From an uncultured Veillonellaceae bacterium (GTDB lineage: Bacteria; Bacillota; Negativicutes; Selenomonadales; Selenomonadaceae): DNA of 37,344 bases. A program made the translations under genes and the position numbers. This document shows, piece by piece, positions 16,618-26,178 of this stretch; the stretch's first letter is position 1; each line of letters starts with the position of its first letter. Under the pieces are notes generated by a model. It was not told where the DNA came from. It was given only the letters and a program-made list of their open reading frames with translations, and searched no databases. The DNA is taken from NCBI GenBank assembly GCA_945949525.1, contig CAMFES010000009.1, positions 1-37,344 of the forward strand. The letters are read 5' to 3'.

Positions 16618-18087
16618 ATGGATATACTGAAAAGCTTTGAGAAAAACTGGCGGGAAAATATAGCGCTGCCAGCGGGGACGCTGGTGCTGGCGGCCTGTTC
16701 CGGCGGCATAGATTCCCTGGCGCTTCTGGATATTCTGGATGTGCTGAAGGACAGGCTGGGCATACAGGTTGCTGCTGCTCACTTTGAGCATGGCATCAGG
16801 GGGCAGGCCTCCCTGGAGGATGCGGATTTTGTCCGGGAATTCTGCAGGCGGAGGGGGATTGACTGCCACGTGGATTTTGCCAGTGTGCCGGAGGAGGCAG
16901 CCAGGTCCGGGGAATCCCTGGAAACGGCGGCCAGGAGGCTGCGGTATGATTTTCTGCGCCAGACTGCCGCAAGGCTTGTCCGGCAGGAGGTCGCGGCCCA
17001 TGTGGTGATTGCCACGGCTCATCATCGTGACGATCAGGCAGAAACTGTCCTGATGCATCTTATTCGCGGCACAGGTGTCAGGGGACTGGGGGGCATCAGG
17101 GCAGGACAGGGGGATTTGGTACGCCCTTTGCTTTTTGCCGGCAAGAAGGAGCTGGCGGCTTACTGCCAGCTTCGCCAGCTGTGCCCACGGCATGATGCCA
17201 CCAATGATGAAGCGGACTGCTTTAGAAACAGGCTGCGGCTGAAGCTTTTGCCGCTGCTGGTGGAGGAGTACAATCCGGCCATAGGAGATGCGCTTTGCCA
17301 GCTGGCGGATTTGGCGCAGGCTGATGAGGATTATCTGCAGCATTCAATGGAAAGCTGCTGGCAGGAGCTGGCAAGGGAAAGGGCTCAGGGCTTTGATTTG
17401 GCTCTTGAGGGCTTTTTGCGCCAGCCTCTTGCCATGCAGAGGCGGCTGGTCCAGCAGGCCGCCTGGCAGGCTTCCGGCAGCCAGCTTTCGTACGTGCAGG
17501 TGCAGTCCGTGCTGCAGCTGGCAAAAAATGGCAGGACGGGAGCGGAATTGCAGCTTTCCTTCGGCCTGCGGGCGGGAATTTCCTATGATTTTTTGTATAT
17601 AATAAAAAAGACCATTCCATTTTCAGAAAATAATGGTAAAATGGATAGCGTGGGGGAGATTGAGAAAATACCGCTGCAGGTGCCGGGGATTACCCGTCTG
17701 CCGGATGGAGGCAGCATCGTGGCAGAGCTGGCAGCCTCAGCAGCGCAGCTGAACAGGCTGTGCCGGTCTGCAGGTGCTGACGAAGGCAGAGGCATCGGCA
17801 GGTGGGTTGTTTACGGCGATTGGAACAAGTGTAATCAGCCTCTGACAGTCCGCCACAGAAGGAAGGGCGACCGCGTCAATGTAGGCAGCGGACACAAAAA
17901 GCTAAAGGATTTCCTGATTGACAGCCGCATACCAAGGCTGCAGCGTGACCGGTTATGGCTGGTGACCTGCGGCAGCGGTGAGGAAGAGCGTATTTTGTGG
18001 ATTCCGGGTGTCCGGCGCTTTGATGAGGCGGCGTCAGATGAACAGACGAAAAATTTTTTTATTTTTCACATGAATAATGAGGGATAA
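16618..18087 (+). CDS. tilS: tRNA(Ile)-lysidine synthase
   Basis: TilS attaches lysine to C34 of the CAU-anticodon tRNA-Ile, changing decoding from AUG to AUA. The 489-residue protein has the PP-loop ATP pyrophosphatase motif CSGGIDSLALLDIL (SGGIDS at 28-33), the AHFEHGIRG segment where most relatives have VDHGLR, and ATAHHRDDQAETVLMHLIRGTG (about 132-153), all typical. The C-terminal half carries the TilS tRNA-binding domains (WVVYGDWNKC, RHRRKGDRV, KKLKDFLIDSRIPRLQRDRLWLV). The ribosome binding site before the ATG is weak (AAAAGTG), with a better AAGGA 17 bases away. It ends 13 bases before hpt. Confidence 0.95.
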   Translation: MDILKSFEKNWRENIALPAGTLVLAACSGGIDSLALLDILDVLKDRLGIQVAAAHFEHGIRGQASLEDADFVREFCRRRGIDCHVDFASVPEEAARSGESLETAARRLRYDFLRQTAARLVRQEVAAHVVIATAHHRDDQAETVLMHLIRGTGVRGLGGIRAGQGDLVRPLLFAGKKELAAYCQLRQLCPRHDATNDEADCFRNRLRLKLLPLLVEEYNPAIGDALCQLADLAQADEDYLQHSMESCWQELARERAQGFDLALEGFLRQPLAMQRRLVQQAAWQASGSQLSYVQVQSVLQLAKNGRTGAELQLSFGLRAGISYDFLYIIKKTIPFSENNGKMDSVGEIEKIPLQVPGITRLPDGGSIVAELAASAAQLNRLCRSAGADEGRGIGRWVVYGDWNKCNQPLTVRHRRKGDRVNVGSGHKKLKDFLIDSRIPRLQRDRLWLVTCGSGEEERILWIPGVRRFDEAASDEQTKNFFIFHMNNEG

Positions 18088-18100
18088 AGGAGTAGACAAA

Positions 18101-18637
18101 ATGTTAAATGATTTGGCAAGCGTTATGTTTGACGAGGCAGCACTGGCTGCCAAATGCCGCGAGATGGGACAAGAGCTGACAAGGGATTATGAAGGCAAGG
18201 ATGTGCTGGTGGTAGGTATTTTGAAGGGGTCGGTAATGTTTTTTGCCGATTTGGTGCGCCAGATAAATGTGCCGCTGAATATTGATTTTATGGTGGCTTC
18301 CAGCTACGGAAACGGCACGGAAACCAGCGGCAGGGTAAATATCAAGAAGGATCTGAGCGTTGATATCAGGGGCAGGCATGTGCTTTTGGTAGAGGATATC
18401 ATTGATTCCGGCGTCACCATGAGCCAGCTAATGGCGGAGCTGAAGAAGCGGGAGCCTGCCAGCATCAGGCTTTGTGCCCTTTTGAGCAAGCCGTCCCGCC
18501 GACAGGTGGATGTGCAGATTGATTACTGCGGGTTTGAGGTGCCGGATGAATTTCTGGTAGGCTATGGGCTGGATTATGCGGAAAAATACCGCAACCTGCC
18601 GGTGATTGGCGTTTTGAAGCGGGAAATTTATTCTTGA
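18101..18637 (+). CDS. hpt: Hypoxanthine phosphoribosyltransferase
   Basis: Hpt makes IMP/GMP from hypoxanthine/guanine and PRPP. The 178-residue protein shows the flexible loop MVASSYGNGTETSG (64-77), the PRPP-binding VLLVEDIIDSGVT (94-106) and the C-terminal VPDEFLVGYGLDYAEKYRNLP. Start: ATG 18101 sits eight bases after AAAGGAG (18086-18092); the earlier in-frame ATG at 18077 overlaps tilS and has no such site. It is in the conserved tilS-hpt-ftsH order. Confidence 0.95.
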   Translation: MLNDLASVMFDEAALAAKCREMGQELTRDYEGKDVLVVGILKGSVMFFADLVRQINVPLNIDFMVASSYGNGTETSGRVNIKKDLSVDIRGRHVLLVEDIIDSGVTMSQLMAELKKREPASIRLCALLSKPSRRQVDVQIDYCGFEVPDEFLVGYGLDYAEKYRNLPVIGVLKREIYS

Positions 18638-18647
18638 TGCTATAACG

Positions 18648-18676
18648 TTGTGGAAAGTAATAATTAATGCTATAAT
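18648..18676 (+). promoter_or_regulatory. Promoter of ftsH
   Basis: TTGTGG (18648-18653), 17-base spacer, TGC then TATAAT (18671-18676), an extended -10 promoter about 65 bases before the start codon. Confidence 0.7.
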
Positions 18677-18741
18677 TATTCTCTGTGAGGGCTCCATGGC
18701 TTTTGGATACGTGGCAGGCTCTTGCGGAAGGAGGATTGGAA

Positions 18742-20739
18742 TTGGATAAATTCATGAAAAATGTAGCATTTTACCTGCTCATTATATTTGTTGCTATATC
18801 TGCTATAGATTATTTTTCCCAGCAACAGCAGCCAAAAACTCAGGAAATGAATTACACTGATTTTATGGCACAGGTTGACAGCGGCGAGGTGTCCAAGGTC
18901 GTACTGACTGAGAATGTGGTCAAGGGAACCCTTTCTGATGGCACGGAGTTCAAGGCTGTTATGCCGGGCTTTCCGTATCAGGAGGAAAATCTTGTAGATA
19001 AGCTGCAGGCGAAAAATGTTACAGTAAAGGCGGAAAATCCGCCGGAGCCACCTTGGTGGTCGGCGCTTTTCTCGTCCCTGCTGCCTATACTTTTGCTGGC
19101 AGGCATGTGGTTCTTCTTTATGAATCAGACCCAGGGGGGCGGCGGCAAGGTCATGTCCTTTGGCCGCAGCCGTGCCAAGATGAGCGGCGGTGACAAGGTA
19201 AAGGTACATTTTTCCGATGTGGCCGGTGCGGATGAGGCAAAGCAGGAGCTGCAGGAGGTTGTGGAGTTCCTGAAGCAGCCGAAGAAGTTCAACGAGCTGG
19301 GGGCAAAGATTCCGAAGGGCGTACTGCTTTTCGGCCCTCCGGGTACAGGTAAGACCTTGCTTGCCAAGGCAGTTGCCGGTGAGGCCGGTGTGCCGTTCTT
19401 TTCCATCAGCGGCTCTGATTTCGTAGAAATGTTTGTGGGCGTGGGTGCTTCCCGTGTCCGTGATTTGTTTGACCAGGCGAAGAAGCATGCTCCTTGTATC
19501 GTGTTTATTGATGAGATTGATGCGGTGGGACGCCAGCGTGGTGCAGGTCTTGGCGGCGGCCATGATGAGCGTGAGCAGACCCTGAACCAGATGCTGGTGG
19601 AGATGGACGGCTTTGCCGCCAATGAGGGTATCATCATCATTGCGGCTACCAATCGCCCGGATATACTTGACCCGGCGCTTTTGCGTCCGGGACGTTTTGA
19701 CAGGCAGATTGTGGTGGACAAGCCTGACGTGAAGGGACGCCTGGCTATTCTGAAGGTGCATATCAAGGGTAAGCCTATTGCCAAGGATGTGGACCTGGAT
19801 GTACTGGCCCGCCGTACTCCCGGCTTTACCGGTGCGGACCTGAGCAATCTGGTGAACGAGGCTGCGCTTCTGGCAGCACGGCGCAACAAGAAGAGTATTT
19901 TTATGTCAGAGCTGGAGGACTCCATCGAGCGTGTTATTGCCGGGCCGGAGCGCAAATCCAAGGTCATGAGCGACAAGGAAAAGCGCCTGACGGCTTATCA
20001 TGAGGGAGGACATACTCTGGTGGGGATGCTGCTGCCGAATGCAGATCCTGTACACAAGGTAACGATTATTCCTCGCGGCAGGGCAGGGGGCTATACCCTG
20101 ATGCTGCCGAAGGAGGATCGCTCCTATGCCACCCGCAGCGAGCTGCTGGACAAGCTGAAGACCCTTTTGGCAGGCCGCGTGGCGGAGGAGGTTGTGCTGA
20201 AGGAAATCAGCACCGGCGCCCAGAATGATATTCAGCGGGCTACCCAGATGGCTCGCAGCATGATTATGGAATACGGCATGAGCAAGCACCTGGGGCCTAT
20301 TGCCTTTGGTGAAAGCAGTGACCATCAGGTATTTTTGGGCAGGGATTTAAACAATCAGCGCAACTATTCCGAGGAGATAGCTTCTGATATCGACCGGGAG
20401 GTTTACAAGCTGATTACCTCTGCTTATGAGGAGTGCCGCATCATACTGTCGGATAATATCGACAAGCTTCATGCCATCGCAGAGGCCCTGATTGAGAAGG
20501 AAACCCTGGAGGCAGACGAGCTGAAGGATATTGTTGGTTTTGGCAACGTGACGGAGAAGGAATCCAATGATGACGGCGACAAGGCCGACGAGGATGAGGA
20601 CAACACCGCCACTCCCCTGCTGATGCCTCTCGATGAGGAAGCTCCGGCGGCCGTACGGGAAAAGGCAAGGGAAAAGGAACCGGTGCCTGTGGATGTCACC
20701 AATCCGGAGCCTAATCTGAATACGTCAATGAAAGAATAA
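18742..20739 (+). CDS. ftsH: ATP-dependent zinc metalloprotease FtsH
   Basis: Membrane-anchored AAA+ protease for quality control of membrane and regulatory proteins. The 665-residue protein has an N-terminal membrane helix (about 8-24), an extracytoplasmic FtsH-ext domain, a second helix ([20 protein letters not shown], about 114-133), Walker A GPPGTGKT at 198-205, Walker B IVFIDEID, the second region of homology [21 protein letters not shown], and the zinc motif HEGGH at 420-424. The acidic low-complexity tail (about 615-665) is variable in the family. Start: TTG 18742 is seven bases after AAGGAGG (18728-18734); ATG 18754 is a possible alternative but too far from that site. Confidence 0.96.
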   Translation: MDKFMKNVAFYLLIIFVAISAIDYFSQQQQPKTQEMNYTDFMAQVDSGEVSKVVLTENVVKGTLSDGTEFKAVMPGFPYQEENLVDKLQAKNVTVKAENPPEPPWWSALFSSLLPILLLAGMWFFFMNQTQGGGGKVMSFGRSRAKMSGGDKVKVHFSDVAGADEAKQELQEVVEFLKQPKKFNELGAKIPKGVLLFGPPGTGKTLLAKAVAGEAGVPFFSISGSDFVEMFVGVGASRVRDLFDQAKKHAPCIVFIDEIDAVGRQRGAGLGGGHDEREQTLNQMLVEMDGFAANEGIIIIAATNRPDILDPALLRPGRFDRQIVVDKPDVKGRLAILKVHIKGKPIAKDVDLDVLARRTPGFTGADLSNLVNEAALLAARRNKKSIFMSELEDSIERVIAGPERKSKVMSDKEKRLTAYHEGGHTLVGMLLPNADPVHKVTIIPRGRAGGYTLMLPKEDRSYATRSELLDKLKTLLAGRVAEEVVLKEISTGAQNDIQRATQMARSMIMEYGMSKHLGPIAFGESSDHQVFLGRDLNNQRNYSEEIASDIDREVYKLITSAYEECRIILSDNIDKLHAIAEALIEKETLEADELKDIVGFGNVTEKESNDDGDKADEDEDNTATPLLMPLDEEAPAAVREKAREKEPVPVDVTNPEPNLNTSMKE

Positions 20740-20796
20740 AATTTCAAACGAGTAGAATTTAATGCCATCCTATCAAGATGGTTGTGAGATAAAAAG

Positions 20797-20827
20797 GCGG
20801 CATTGGTTTTATCCATGCCGCTTTTTT
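20797..20827 (+). terminator. Terminator after ftsH
   Basis: GCGGCAT (20797-20803) pairs with ATGCCGC (20815-20821), extended by GG/CC past one bulged T, followed by six T. It ends only 28 bases before the asparaginase start, so part of that gene's leader is this hairpin. Confidence 0.82.
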
Positions 20828-20854
20828 AGGTTTTCAAAGGAGAGGGGTATAGTT

Positions 20855-21850
20855 ATGAGCGAGATTATTCTGGAGTATACCAGGGCAGGTCATGTGGAGA
20901 ACATTCATCGTGCAGATGTGGTAGCCGTCAACTGCAAGGGGGAGATGTTGAAGGAGGCAGGCAACGGCAGGCTGCCTATGTTCTGGCGCAGTGCCGCCAA
21001 GCCTTTTCAGGCCCTGGCCTTTGTGAAGAACGGCGGCCTTGAGAAATACGGCCTCACAGACAGGGAGCTGGCCTTTCTGGTGTCTTCCCACAGCGGCGAA
21101 CCTTTCCATGTGGAGCTGGTGCAGGGGATTCTGGCCAAGCTGGGGCTGACTACCGATGTGCTGAACTGCGGCGCTGCCCGCCCCATGAGCGGCAAGGCCA
21201 ATGTGGAGCTGATTAAGAAGGGGGAGCGTCCCCAGGCTGTGCATAATGCCTGCTCCGGCAAGCATTCCCAGATTCTTGCCCTGTGCCAGATGATGGGGTT
21301 GCCTGTGGAGGATTATATCAAGCCGGACCATCCGGCCCAGAAGGTGATTTTCCAGCATGTGGCAATGGCCTCCTGCATGCCGGAGGACAAGCTGGAAATC
21401 GGCATTGATGGCTGCGGCGTGCCGGTATTCTACCTGCCGCTTGACCACATGGCCAGGGCTTATGCCCGCCTGGGCAGCCCGGACAAGGGTGAATGGGGCG
21501 AGTATGAGGCTGCGGCAAGGACTATCCGCGATGCCATGGCTGCCCATCCTGACGCCCTGGCAGGTACCGGCCGCATTGATACGGCCATCTCTCAGATTAC
21601 CGGGGGAAGGGTAATTGCCAAGATTGGTGCTGATGCCGTGTACTGCATGGCTGTAAGGGACGAGGACATGGGTATTGCCTTCAAGGTGGAGGACGGCGAC
21701 TATGGCGCTGTAAATCCTGCTGTCATGGCGGTGCTGAAGTATATGGACATTCTTACGAAGGACGAGTATGACCAGCTTCTGGCCAAGTATCCGCCGGTGC
21801 TGAAGAATCACCGTGGCGATGTTATCGGTACCATTGAATACAAGCTGTAG
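20855..21850 (+). CDS. Asparaginase (AnsA-II type, PF06089-like)
   Basis: A 331-residue protein of the thermolabile/Rhizobium-type asparaginase family, distinct from the AnsA/AnsB fold. Family marks seen: MFWRSAAKPFQALAF (about 43-57), LVSSHSGEPFHV (about 76-87), NACSGKHSQILALC (about 132-145) and IGIDGCGVPVFYLPL (about 184-198), with paired Ser-Lys and His residues of the active site. It would hydrolyse asparagine to aspartate and ammonia; some family members are uncharacterised. Start ATG 20855 follows AAAGGAG and is preferred over an upstream in-frame ATG at 20762 inside the terminator region. birA follows by 54 bases. Confidence 0.85.
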   Translation: MSEIILEYTRAGHVENIHRADVVAVNCKGEMLKEAGNGRLPMFWRSAAKPFQALAFVKNGGLEKYGLTDRELAFLVSSHSGEPFHVELVQGILAKLGLTTDVLNCGAARPMSGKANVELIKKGERPQAVHNACSGKHSQILALCQMMGLPVEDYIKPDHPAQKVIFQHVAMASCMPEDKLEIGIDGCGVPVFYLPLDHMARAYARLGSPDKGEWGEYEAAARTIRDAMAAHPDALAGTGRIDTAISQITGGRVIAKIGADAVYCMAVRDEDMGIAFKVEDGDYGAVNPAVMAVLKYMDILTKDEYDQLLAKYPPVLKNHRGDVIGTIEYKL

Positions 21851-21904
21851 AACCTGGTACGGACTATCAATTGTGAGATAATTGTATTGCAGAGGAGGCG
21901 CGTG

Positions 21905-22873
21905 ATGCGTTCCAAAATTCTTGAACTCCTGCGTTCACGGCAGGACGGCTGTATCTCCGGGGAGGAAATAGCCAACCGTCTGGGAGTGTCCAGGACGGCT
22001 GTCTGGAAGCATATCAATGAGCTGAAGGCGGCAGGCTATCATATTGAAAGCAGGGCACGGAGTGGTTACTGCCTGACGGGAACGCCTGACAGGCTGCTGC
22101 CGGAGCTGATAACCCACAACCTGCATACCAGGCTCCTGGGGCAGACTGTCATCAGCTTTGATGATATTCCCTCCACCAATGACGAGGGTAAAAAAGCCGC
22201 GGCGGCAGGTGCTGACGAGGGCACGGTGATTGTAAGCGAGATGCAGAGTACCGGCAAGGGACGCCTGGAGCGGAGCTTTTTCTGTCCCCGCGGCGGCGTG
22301 TGGTTTTCTGTGATTCTGCGGCCTGATTTTCTCCCTCAGGAGGCACCGAAGTGTACGCTGCTGGCGGCAGTGGCCGTGGCCAGGGCCATGCGGGAGCAGG
22401 GGCTGGAGGCCGGTATCAAATGGCCAAACGACATATATTGCCGGGGCAGGAAGCTGACAGGCATTCTCACGGAGATGAGTGCCGAGATGGACAGAATAAA
22501 TTACGTGGTCATCGGCACGGGCATCAATGTGAATATTCCGCTGGCCAGCTTTCCGGAGGAGCTTCGGGACAAGGCGGGCTCCATGTCGGATATGCTGGGG
22601 CATGATGTAGACCGTGTGGCTTTCCTGCAGGGGGTTCTGCAGCACATGGAGGAGCTGTATGTGGATGTGCTGAGGAATGGCTTTGCCGGGCTCCTGGAGC
22701 AGTGGCGGCAGTATTCCATTACTCTGGGACAGGAAATCAATGTGCTGGGCATGCAGGAGAGCTTTACCGGCACTGCGAAGGATATTGATGCCGACGGCGC
22801 CCTGCTGGTGGAAACAGATGGCGGCATAAGGCGCGTACTGGCAGGAGATGTGTCAATCAGGCCGAAAAATTAG
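21905..22873 (+). CDS. birA: Bifunctional biotin operon repressor / biotin-protein ligase
   Basis: Class II BirA, 322 residues. Residues 1-60 form a winged helix-turn-helix (ISGEEIANRLGVSRTAVWKHINELKAAGYHIESRARSGYCL), and the rest is the ligase: STGKGRLERSFFCPRGG (biotinyl-AMP loop, usual form GRGRxGR), KWPNDIYCRGRKLTGILTEM, and VVIGTGINVN. It biotinylates carboxyl-carrier proteins and can repress biotin genes. GAGGAGG lies six bases ahead of ATG 21905. No biotin synthesis genes are in the window; a biotin carboxylase gene is at 28078, but not its carrier protein. Confidence 0.94.
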   Translation: MRSKILELLRSRQDGCISGEEIANRLGVSRTAVWKHINELKAAGYHIESRARSGYCLTGTPDRLLPELITHNLHTRLLGQTVISFDDIPSTNDEGKKAAAAGADEGTVIVSEMQSTGKGRLERSFFCPRGGVWFSVILRPDFLPQEAPKCTLLAAVAVARAMREQGLEAGIKWPNDIYCRGRKLTGILTEMSAEMDRINYVVIGTGINVNIPLASFPEELRDKAGSMSDMLGHDVDRVAFLQGVLQHMEELYVDVLRNGFAGLLEQWRQYSITLGQEINVLGMQESFTGTAKDIDADGALLVETDGGIRRVLAGDVSIRPKN

Positions 22874-22882
22874 TATATAGCC

Positions 22883-22919
22883 GGGACTGCAGGGGGACTT
22901 TGTGTCCTGAGGCAGTCCC
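22883..22919 (+). terminator. Stem-loop between birA and coaX
   Basis: GGGACTGC (22883-22890) pairs with GCAGTCCC (22912-22919), with an inner GGAC/GTCC. Only CTTGCGAT follows, so it is terminator-shaped without a T-run and may be leaky or an RNA processing site. Confidence 0.5.
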
Positions 22920-22952
22920 TTGCGATAAAAGCAAGATGATTTGGGGGATTTT

Positions 22953-23717
22953 ATGCTCTTAGTAATAGATATTGGCAACAGCAATATTGTCATGGGGACC
23001 TACATTGGCAAAAAGCTGCAGCACCATTGGCGTATTTCTACCGACCGCCAGAAAACCAGTGATGAGTATGGTCTTTTGCTGGAAGGCATTTTTCGGCATC
23101 ATAATTTTGGCATGTCCGATATTGATGCGGTGATTATTTCTTCCGTTGTGCCGCCGCTGGTTATTCCAATGGAAAAAATGTGTGAGCGCTATTTTCATCT
23201 GAAGCCTCTGGTGGTGGGGCCTGGCATCAGGACCGGCATCAAGCTGAAATATGAAAACCCGAGGGAGATTGGCGCTGACCGCATTGTGAATGTAGTAGGA
23301 GCATACGAGCAGTATGGCGGCCCGCTGATTGTCATTGATATTGGTACAGCTACCACCTTTGATGTGGTGGACACCAATGGGGACTTTTTGGGAGGCGTTA
23401 TTTCCCCGGGGCTGGGCACGGCTGCCGAGGGTCTGTTTCAGCGTGCTGCCAAGCTGCCCCGCATCGAGCTGGTAACGCCAAAGAACATCATCTGCCGCAA
23501 CACCATCAATGGTATGCAGGCAGGTCTGATTTTTGGCTTTGCCGGACATATTGACGCCATAGTTCACCGCATCAAAAAGGAGTATGGCAAGGAGATGGAG
23601 GTTGTTGCCACAGGCGGCTTTGCCAAGATGATTGCCAAGGAGTCGACGACTATTGACAGGATAGACTATTTCCTGACGCTGACGGGGCTGCGGGCCTTGT
23701 ATGAAAGGAACCACTGA
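22953..23717 (+). CDS. coaX: Type III pantothenate kinase
   Basis: CoaX phosphorylates pantothenate, the first step to coenzyme A, and unlike CoaA is not feedback inhibited by CoA. The 254-residue ASKHA-fold protein starts LLVIDIGNSNIVMG (phosphate-1 loop) and has ENPREIGADRIVN and IVIDIGTATTFDVVD (phosphate-2, about 128-142), plus a late GGFAKM. Start ATG 22953 follows GGGGGA; an upstream TTG at 22941 is inside that site. It overlaps dusB by one base (TGATG). Confidence 0.94.
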   Translation: MLLVIDIGNSNIVMGTYIGKKLQHHWRISTDRQKTSDEYGLLLEGIFRHHNFGMSDIDAVIISSVVPPLVIPMEKMCERYFHLKPLVVGPGIRTGIKLKYENPREIGADRIVNVVGAYEQYGGPLIVIDIGTATTFDVVDTNGDFLGGVISPGLGTAAEGLFQRAAKLPRIELVTPKNIICRNTINGMQAGLIFGFAGHIDAIVHRIKKEYGKEMEVVATGGFAKMIAKESTTIDRIDYFLTLTGLRALYERNH

Positions 23718-24673
23718 TGCGGATAGGTAATTTTGAGTTTGAATATCCTGTTTTTTTGGCTCCTATGGCGGGAGTTACGGATACCCCCTACAGGATTCTG
23801 GCGCGGGAGATGGGCTGTCCCCTGGTGTATTCGGAGATGGTCAGCGACAAGGGTATTAATTATCGCAACGAGCATACCCTGAATATGCTGAAGACGGAGC
23901 AGGAGGAGCGTCCTATGGCCATGCAGCTTTTTGGTGCAGAGGCTGACAGCGTGGCGCGGGCGGCGGAGTATGTGGCCTCTTTGGGCTGTGCGGATATTCT
24001 TGATTTTAATATGGGCTGCCCGGCTCCCAAGGTTGTAAAGAACCACGAGGGCTCCGCCATGCTGAAAAATCCGGAGAACGCCTACAGGGTGCTAAAGGCG
24101 CTGGTGGGGGCCGTGGATATGCCGGTAACGGTCAAGATGCGCATTGGCTGGGATGACAAGAGCATCAACATCATGGAAATGGCGCAGCTGGCCCAGGAGG
24201 CCGGTGTGGCCGCTATTGCCATCCACGGCAGGACGCGGGAGCAGTTTTACCGGGATCAGGCCGACTGGGCAATCATCGGCCGTGTGCGTGAGAGCCTGCA
24301 GATTCCGGTGATAGCCAACGGCGATGTGCGTAATGTGCAGGATTTGGCGAAAATCCGCCAGGTGACGGGCTGTGAGGCTGTCATGGTGGGCAGGGCGGCC
24401 CAGGGCAATCCCTGGATATTCCGCCAGCTTACCGAATATTTGAGGACAGGCACTGTATTGCCGGGACCAACCATGGAGGAGAGAAAGGAAGTCATCATCC
24501 GCCATCTGGATATGCTGTTGAAATTCAAGGGGGACTACATAGGACCAAGGGAGATGCGCAAGCATGCCACCTGGTATACCAAGGGCATCAAGGGCAGTGC
24601 GGAGCTGAGGTGCCTCTTTAACCAGGCTGTATGCCGGGATGATTTTCTGCGCATACTGGAAAAGATGAAATAA
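23717..24673 (+). CDS. dusB: tRNA-dihydrouridine synthase DusB
   Basis: FMN enzyme that reduces U to dihydrouridine in tRNA. The 318-residue protein shows the FMN/TIM-barrel start FLAPMAGVTDTPYR (13-26), the catalytic Cys101 in DFNMGCPAPKVVK, the MPVTVKMRIGWD segment, HGRTREQFYRDQADW, and VIANGDVRN, then the Dus C-terminal helical domain. Its ATG overlaps the coaX stop, so the two are translationally coupled; AAAGGAA inside the end of coaX is the ribosome binding site. Confidence 0.94.
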   Translation: MRIGNFEFEYPVFLAPMAGVTDTPYRILAREMGCPLVYSEMVSDKGINYRNEHTLNMLKTEQEERPMAMQLFGAEADSVARAAEYVASLGCADILDFNMGCPAPKVVKNHEGSAMLKNPENAYRVLKALVGAVDMPVTVKMRIGWDDKSINIMEMAQLAQEAGVAAIAIHGRTREQFYRDQADWAIIGRVRESLQIPVIANGDVRNVQDLAKIRQVTGCEAVMVGRAAQGNPWIFRQLTEYLRTGTVLPGPTMEERKEVIIRHLDMLLKFKGDYIGPREMRKHATWYTKGIKGSAELRCLFNQAVCRDDFLRILEKMK

Positions 24674-24686
24674 GCATGAGTTAACG

Positions 24687-24717
24687 GGCATCAATGAGGC
24701 AGGTATGCACTGATGCC
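24687..24717 (+). other. Small inverted repeat between dusB and the aminopeptidase gene
   Basis: GGCATCA (24687-24693) and TGATGCC (24711-24717) are perfect inverted repeats with a 17-base loop. No T-run follows. The role is unclear. Confidence 0.25.
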
Positions 24718-24748
24718 GAGATTAGTACAGATGATAGAGGTATTGGAT

Positions 24749-26158
24749 ATGTCAGAGGAAAAAAAGGAAAATAGCGAAAAGAAGGAGCTGGCTGTCTGGA
24801 ACAGCTACAGCGATGAGGAGAAGGAGGCCCTTGCCAGCCTGAATGAAAGCTACAAGGCTTTTCTCAGCAGCTGCAAGACGGAGCGGGAAAGTACGGAGGA
24901 AATTGTCCGTCAGGCAAGGGAAAAGGGCTATCGCGATTTGCAGGAGATTATTGAGGGAGGCGAAGGCCTGAAGCCGGGGGACAAGGTATATGCCGTCTGC
25001 ATGAAGAAAGCAGTTGCCATGTTCAACATCGGTACCATGTCCATGGAAAAGGGCATGGCAATTCTGGGTGCCCATATTGATACCTGCCGCCTTGACCTGA
25101 AGCAGAGGCCCCTTTACGAGGATGGGGGCATGGCCTATTTTGATACCCACTACTACGGGGGCATCAAGAAGTATCAGTGGGTTACCCTGCCTCTGGCCCT
25201 GCATGGGGTAGTGGTGAAGAAGGATGGCAGCGTGGTGAAGGTGGTTATCGGCGAAAAGGAGGATGACCCTGTTTTCTGCGTAACCGATCTTCTTATCCAC
25301 CTTTCCCAGAAGCAGATGGAAAAGAAGGCCACTGTGGTAGTGGAGGGTGAGGATCTGGATGTCCTCATCGGCAGCCATCCGCTGGAGGGCAAGGAAAAGG
25401 ATGCGGTCAAGGCTGGCATTCTGGAGCTTTTGAAGGCGCAGTACGGCATAGAGGAGGACGATTTCGTGTCCGCTGAGCTGACCATGGTGCCTGCCGGCAG
25501 GGCAAGGGATCTGGGCATTGACCGCAGCATGGTGCTGGCCTACGGCCATGATGACCGGGTATGTGCCTATACATCTCTGGCTGCCATGCTGGAGGTGGAC
25601 AAGGTGGAGCGTACCTCCTGCTGCCTGCTGGTGGACAAGGAGGAAATCGGCAGCGTAGGTGCCAGCGGCATGCAGTCACGGTTTTTTGAAAATGCGGTGG
25701 CAGAAATTCTTCATGCCCTGGGGGGCTACAGCGGCCTTTCCACCCGCCGCTGTCTGGCAAACTCCTACATGCTGTCCTCAGATGTCAGCTCCGCCTTTGA
25801 CAGCCTTTATGCCAGTGCCTACGACAAGAAAAACTGCGCTTATCTGGGCAAGGGCATGGTGCTGATGAAGTTCACCGGCTCTAGGGGAAAGTCCGGCTCC
25901 AACGATGCCAGTGCGGAATATCTTGGCAGGCTCCGTGGCGTGCTGGATCAGCACAAGGTCAGCTTCCAGACTGCTGAGCTGGGCAGGGTTGACCTGGGCG
26001 GCGGCGGCACCATCGCCTATATCATGTCCCTCTACGGCATGAATGTAATTGACAGCGGCGTGCCGGTGCTTAGCATGCATGCACCCTGGGAGGCTGTCAG
26101 CAAGGTGGATGTATATGAGGCCTACAAGGGCTACAAGGCGTTTCTGCAGGAAATCTAA
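24749..26158 (+). CDS. M18-family aspartyl aminopeptidase-like protein
   Basis: A 469-residue zinc aminopeptidase of the M18 type found in Firmicutes. Metal and catalytic motifs by eye: LGAHIDTCRLDLK (His and Asp of zinc site 1), THYYGGIKKYQWVTLPLALHG, the long beta domain with GSHPLEG, LAYGHDDRVCAY (bridging Asp), LLVDKEEIGSVGASGM (catalytic Glu and zinc Glu), and VLSMHAPWEAVSKVD (last His). Start: ATG 24749 (MSEEKKE) lies eight bases after ATAGAGG; an in-frame ATG at 24713 would add twelve unusual residues and is a weaker choice. The enzyme would trim N-terminal residues from peptides; residue preference cannot be read. Confidence 0.87.
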   Translation: MSEEKKENSEKKELAVWNSYSDEEKEALASLNESYKAFLSSCKTERESTEEIVRQAREKGYRDLQEIIEGGEGLKPGDKVYAVCMKKAVAMFNIGTMSMEKGMAILGAHIDTCRLDLKQRPLYEDGGMAYFDTHYYGGIKKYQWVTLPLALHGVVVKKDGSVVKVVIGEKEDDPVFCVTDLLIHLSQKQMEKKATVVVEGEDLDVLIGSHPLEGKEKDAVKAGILELLKAQYGIEEDDFVSAELTMVPAGRARDLGIDRSMVLAYGHDDRVCAYTSLAAMLEVDKVERTSCCLLVDKEEIGSVGASGMQSRFFENAVAEILHALGGYSGLSTRRCLANSYMLSSDVSSAFDSLYASAYDKKNCAYLGKGMVLMKFTGSRGKSGSNDASAEYLGRLRGVLDQHKVSFQTAELGRVDLGGGGTIAYIMSLYGMNVIDSGVPVLSMHAPWEAVSKVDVYEAYKGYKAFLQEI

Positions 26159-26178
26159 GGCTTTAAAGAAGTGTTTTT

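Noticed and set aside
21868-21884. CAATT-N7-AATTG repeat before birA, resembling a lac operator at first glance
   Set aside because: Only ten bases match, there is no LacI gene or sugar operon, and it does not resemble known BirA operators; probably chance in an AT-rich gap.
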